DNA from: Clostridiaceae bacterium UBA6085
GTDB taxonomy: Bacteria > Bacillota > Clostridia > Clostridiales > Clostridiaceae
Reading direction: 5' to 3'
DNA: 24,532 nt
Assembly: GCA_002428605.1 (NCBI GenBank)
Contig: DIXH01000066.1
Coordinates: 1-24,532 of the forward strand
A program made the translations under genes and the position numbers. Positions 24,466 to 24,532 of the stretch are shown here, in pieces (position 1 is the first letter of the stretch; each line of letters opens with the position of its first letter). The notes under the pieces were generated by a model. It saw only the letters and a program-made list of their open reading frames with translations, ran no database searches and was not told the origin of the DNA.

Positions 24466-24532
24466 TGGCTAAGAATACAGTCAAGCAGGACGAGAAGTTC
24501 ACGATCACCGGAAAACGGGAGCTTATAATGAG
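24465..24532 (+). CDS. Start of a second ABC exporter subunit (partial)
   Basis: The ATG overlaps the previous stop codon (TAATG), and AGGGAGG stands about 8 bases upstream, so translation is coupled. Only 22 codons are in the window: a polar N-terminus (MAKNTVKQDEKF...) that matches no family on its own. The identity as the partner half-transporter is inferred from the heterodimeric features of the upstream subunit. Confidence 0.55.
   Translation, partial: MAKNTVKQDEKFTITGKRELIM

Overview
This 24.5 kb window looks like chromosomal DNA of a Firmicute of the class Clostridia with moderate GC. The gene order is a version of the conserved purR-spoVG-glmU-prs-pth-mfd-mazG-hup-rqcP-divIC-S1 neighbourhood. 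Shine-Dalgarno sites are strong (AAGGAGG), promoters are sigma-A-like, and GTG or TTG starts are frequent. The sporulation genes normally interspersed here in spore formers (spoVT, yabP, yabQ, fin) are not seen, although spoVG is kept. This suggests, by inference, a lineage that does not form spores. No phage, insertion sequence or CRISPR array is visible.

Layout. Positions 61-322 hold three tRNA genes on the minus strand (elongator Met, Leu-UAA, initiator Met) behind a perfect-consensus promoter. Positions 492-5145 (minus) carry the S1-domain protein, divIC, rqcP, hup, a methylase-MazG fusion, a small DUF454-like membrane protein and the lipoprotein foldase prsA. Positions 5249-9817 (minus) are luxS-pth-mfd. 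Positions 9898-13226 (minus) are a response regulator, a sensor kinase and an HtrA/S1C-like protein that has lost two of its three catalytic residues. Positions 13432-16265 (minus) are spoVG, glmU and prs.

Positions 16497-19440 (plus) are a three-gene accessory cassette between spoVG and purR, which are usually neighbours. It encodes an NAD-epimerase with a C-terminal zinc-ribbon-like tail, a Cof-type HAD phosphatase and a membrane-anchored HIRAN-like protein. It ends at a bidirectional terminator shared with purR. Positions 19486-21134 (minus) are rpiA then purR. Positions 21267-24532 (plus) are murC, one half of a heterodimeric ABC exporter, and the first codons of its probable partner.

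Functionally, RpiA makes ribose-5-phosphate, Prs turns it into PRPP, and PurR reads PRPP. GlmU, MurC, DivIC and PrsA serve the envelope and division. Mfd, HU, RqcP, Pth and MazG are housekeeping for DNA, ribosomes and nucleotides. The least ordinary parts are the degenerate HtrA in the two-component operon, the spoVG-purR cassette, and the promoter/hairpin arrangement ahead of the ABC exporter. No gene-free stretch exceeds 300 bases.
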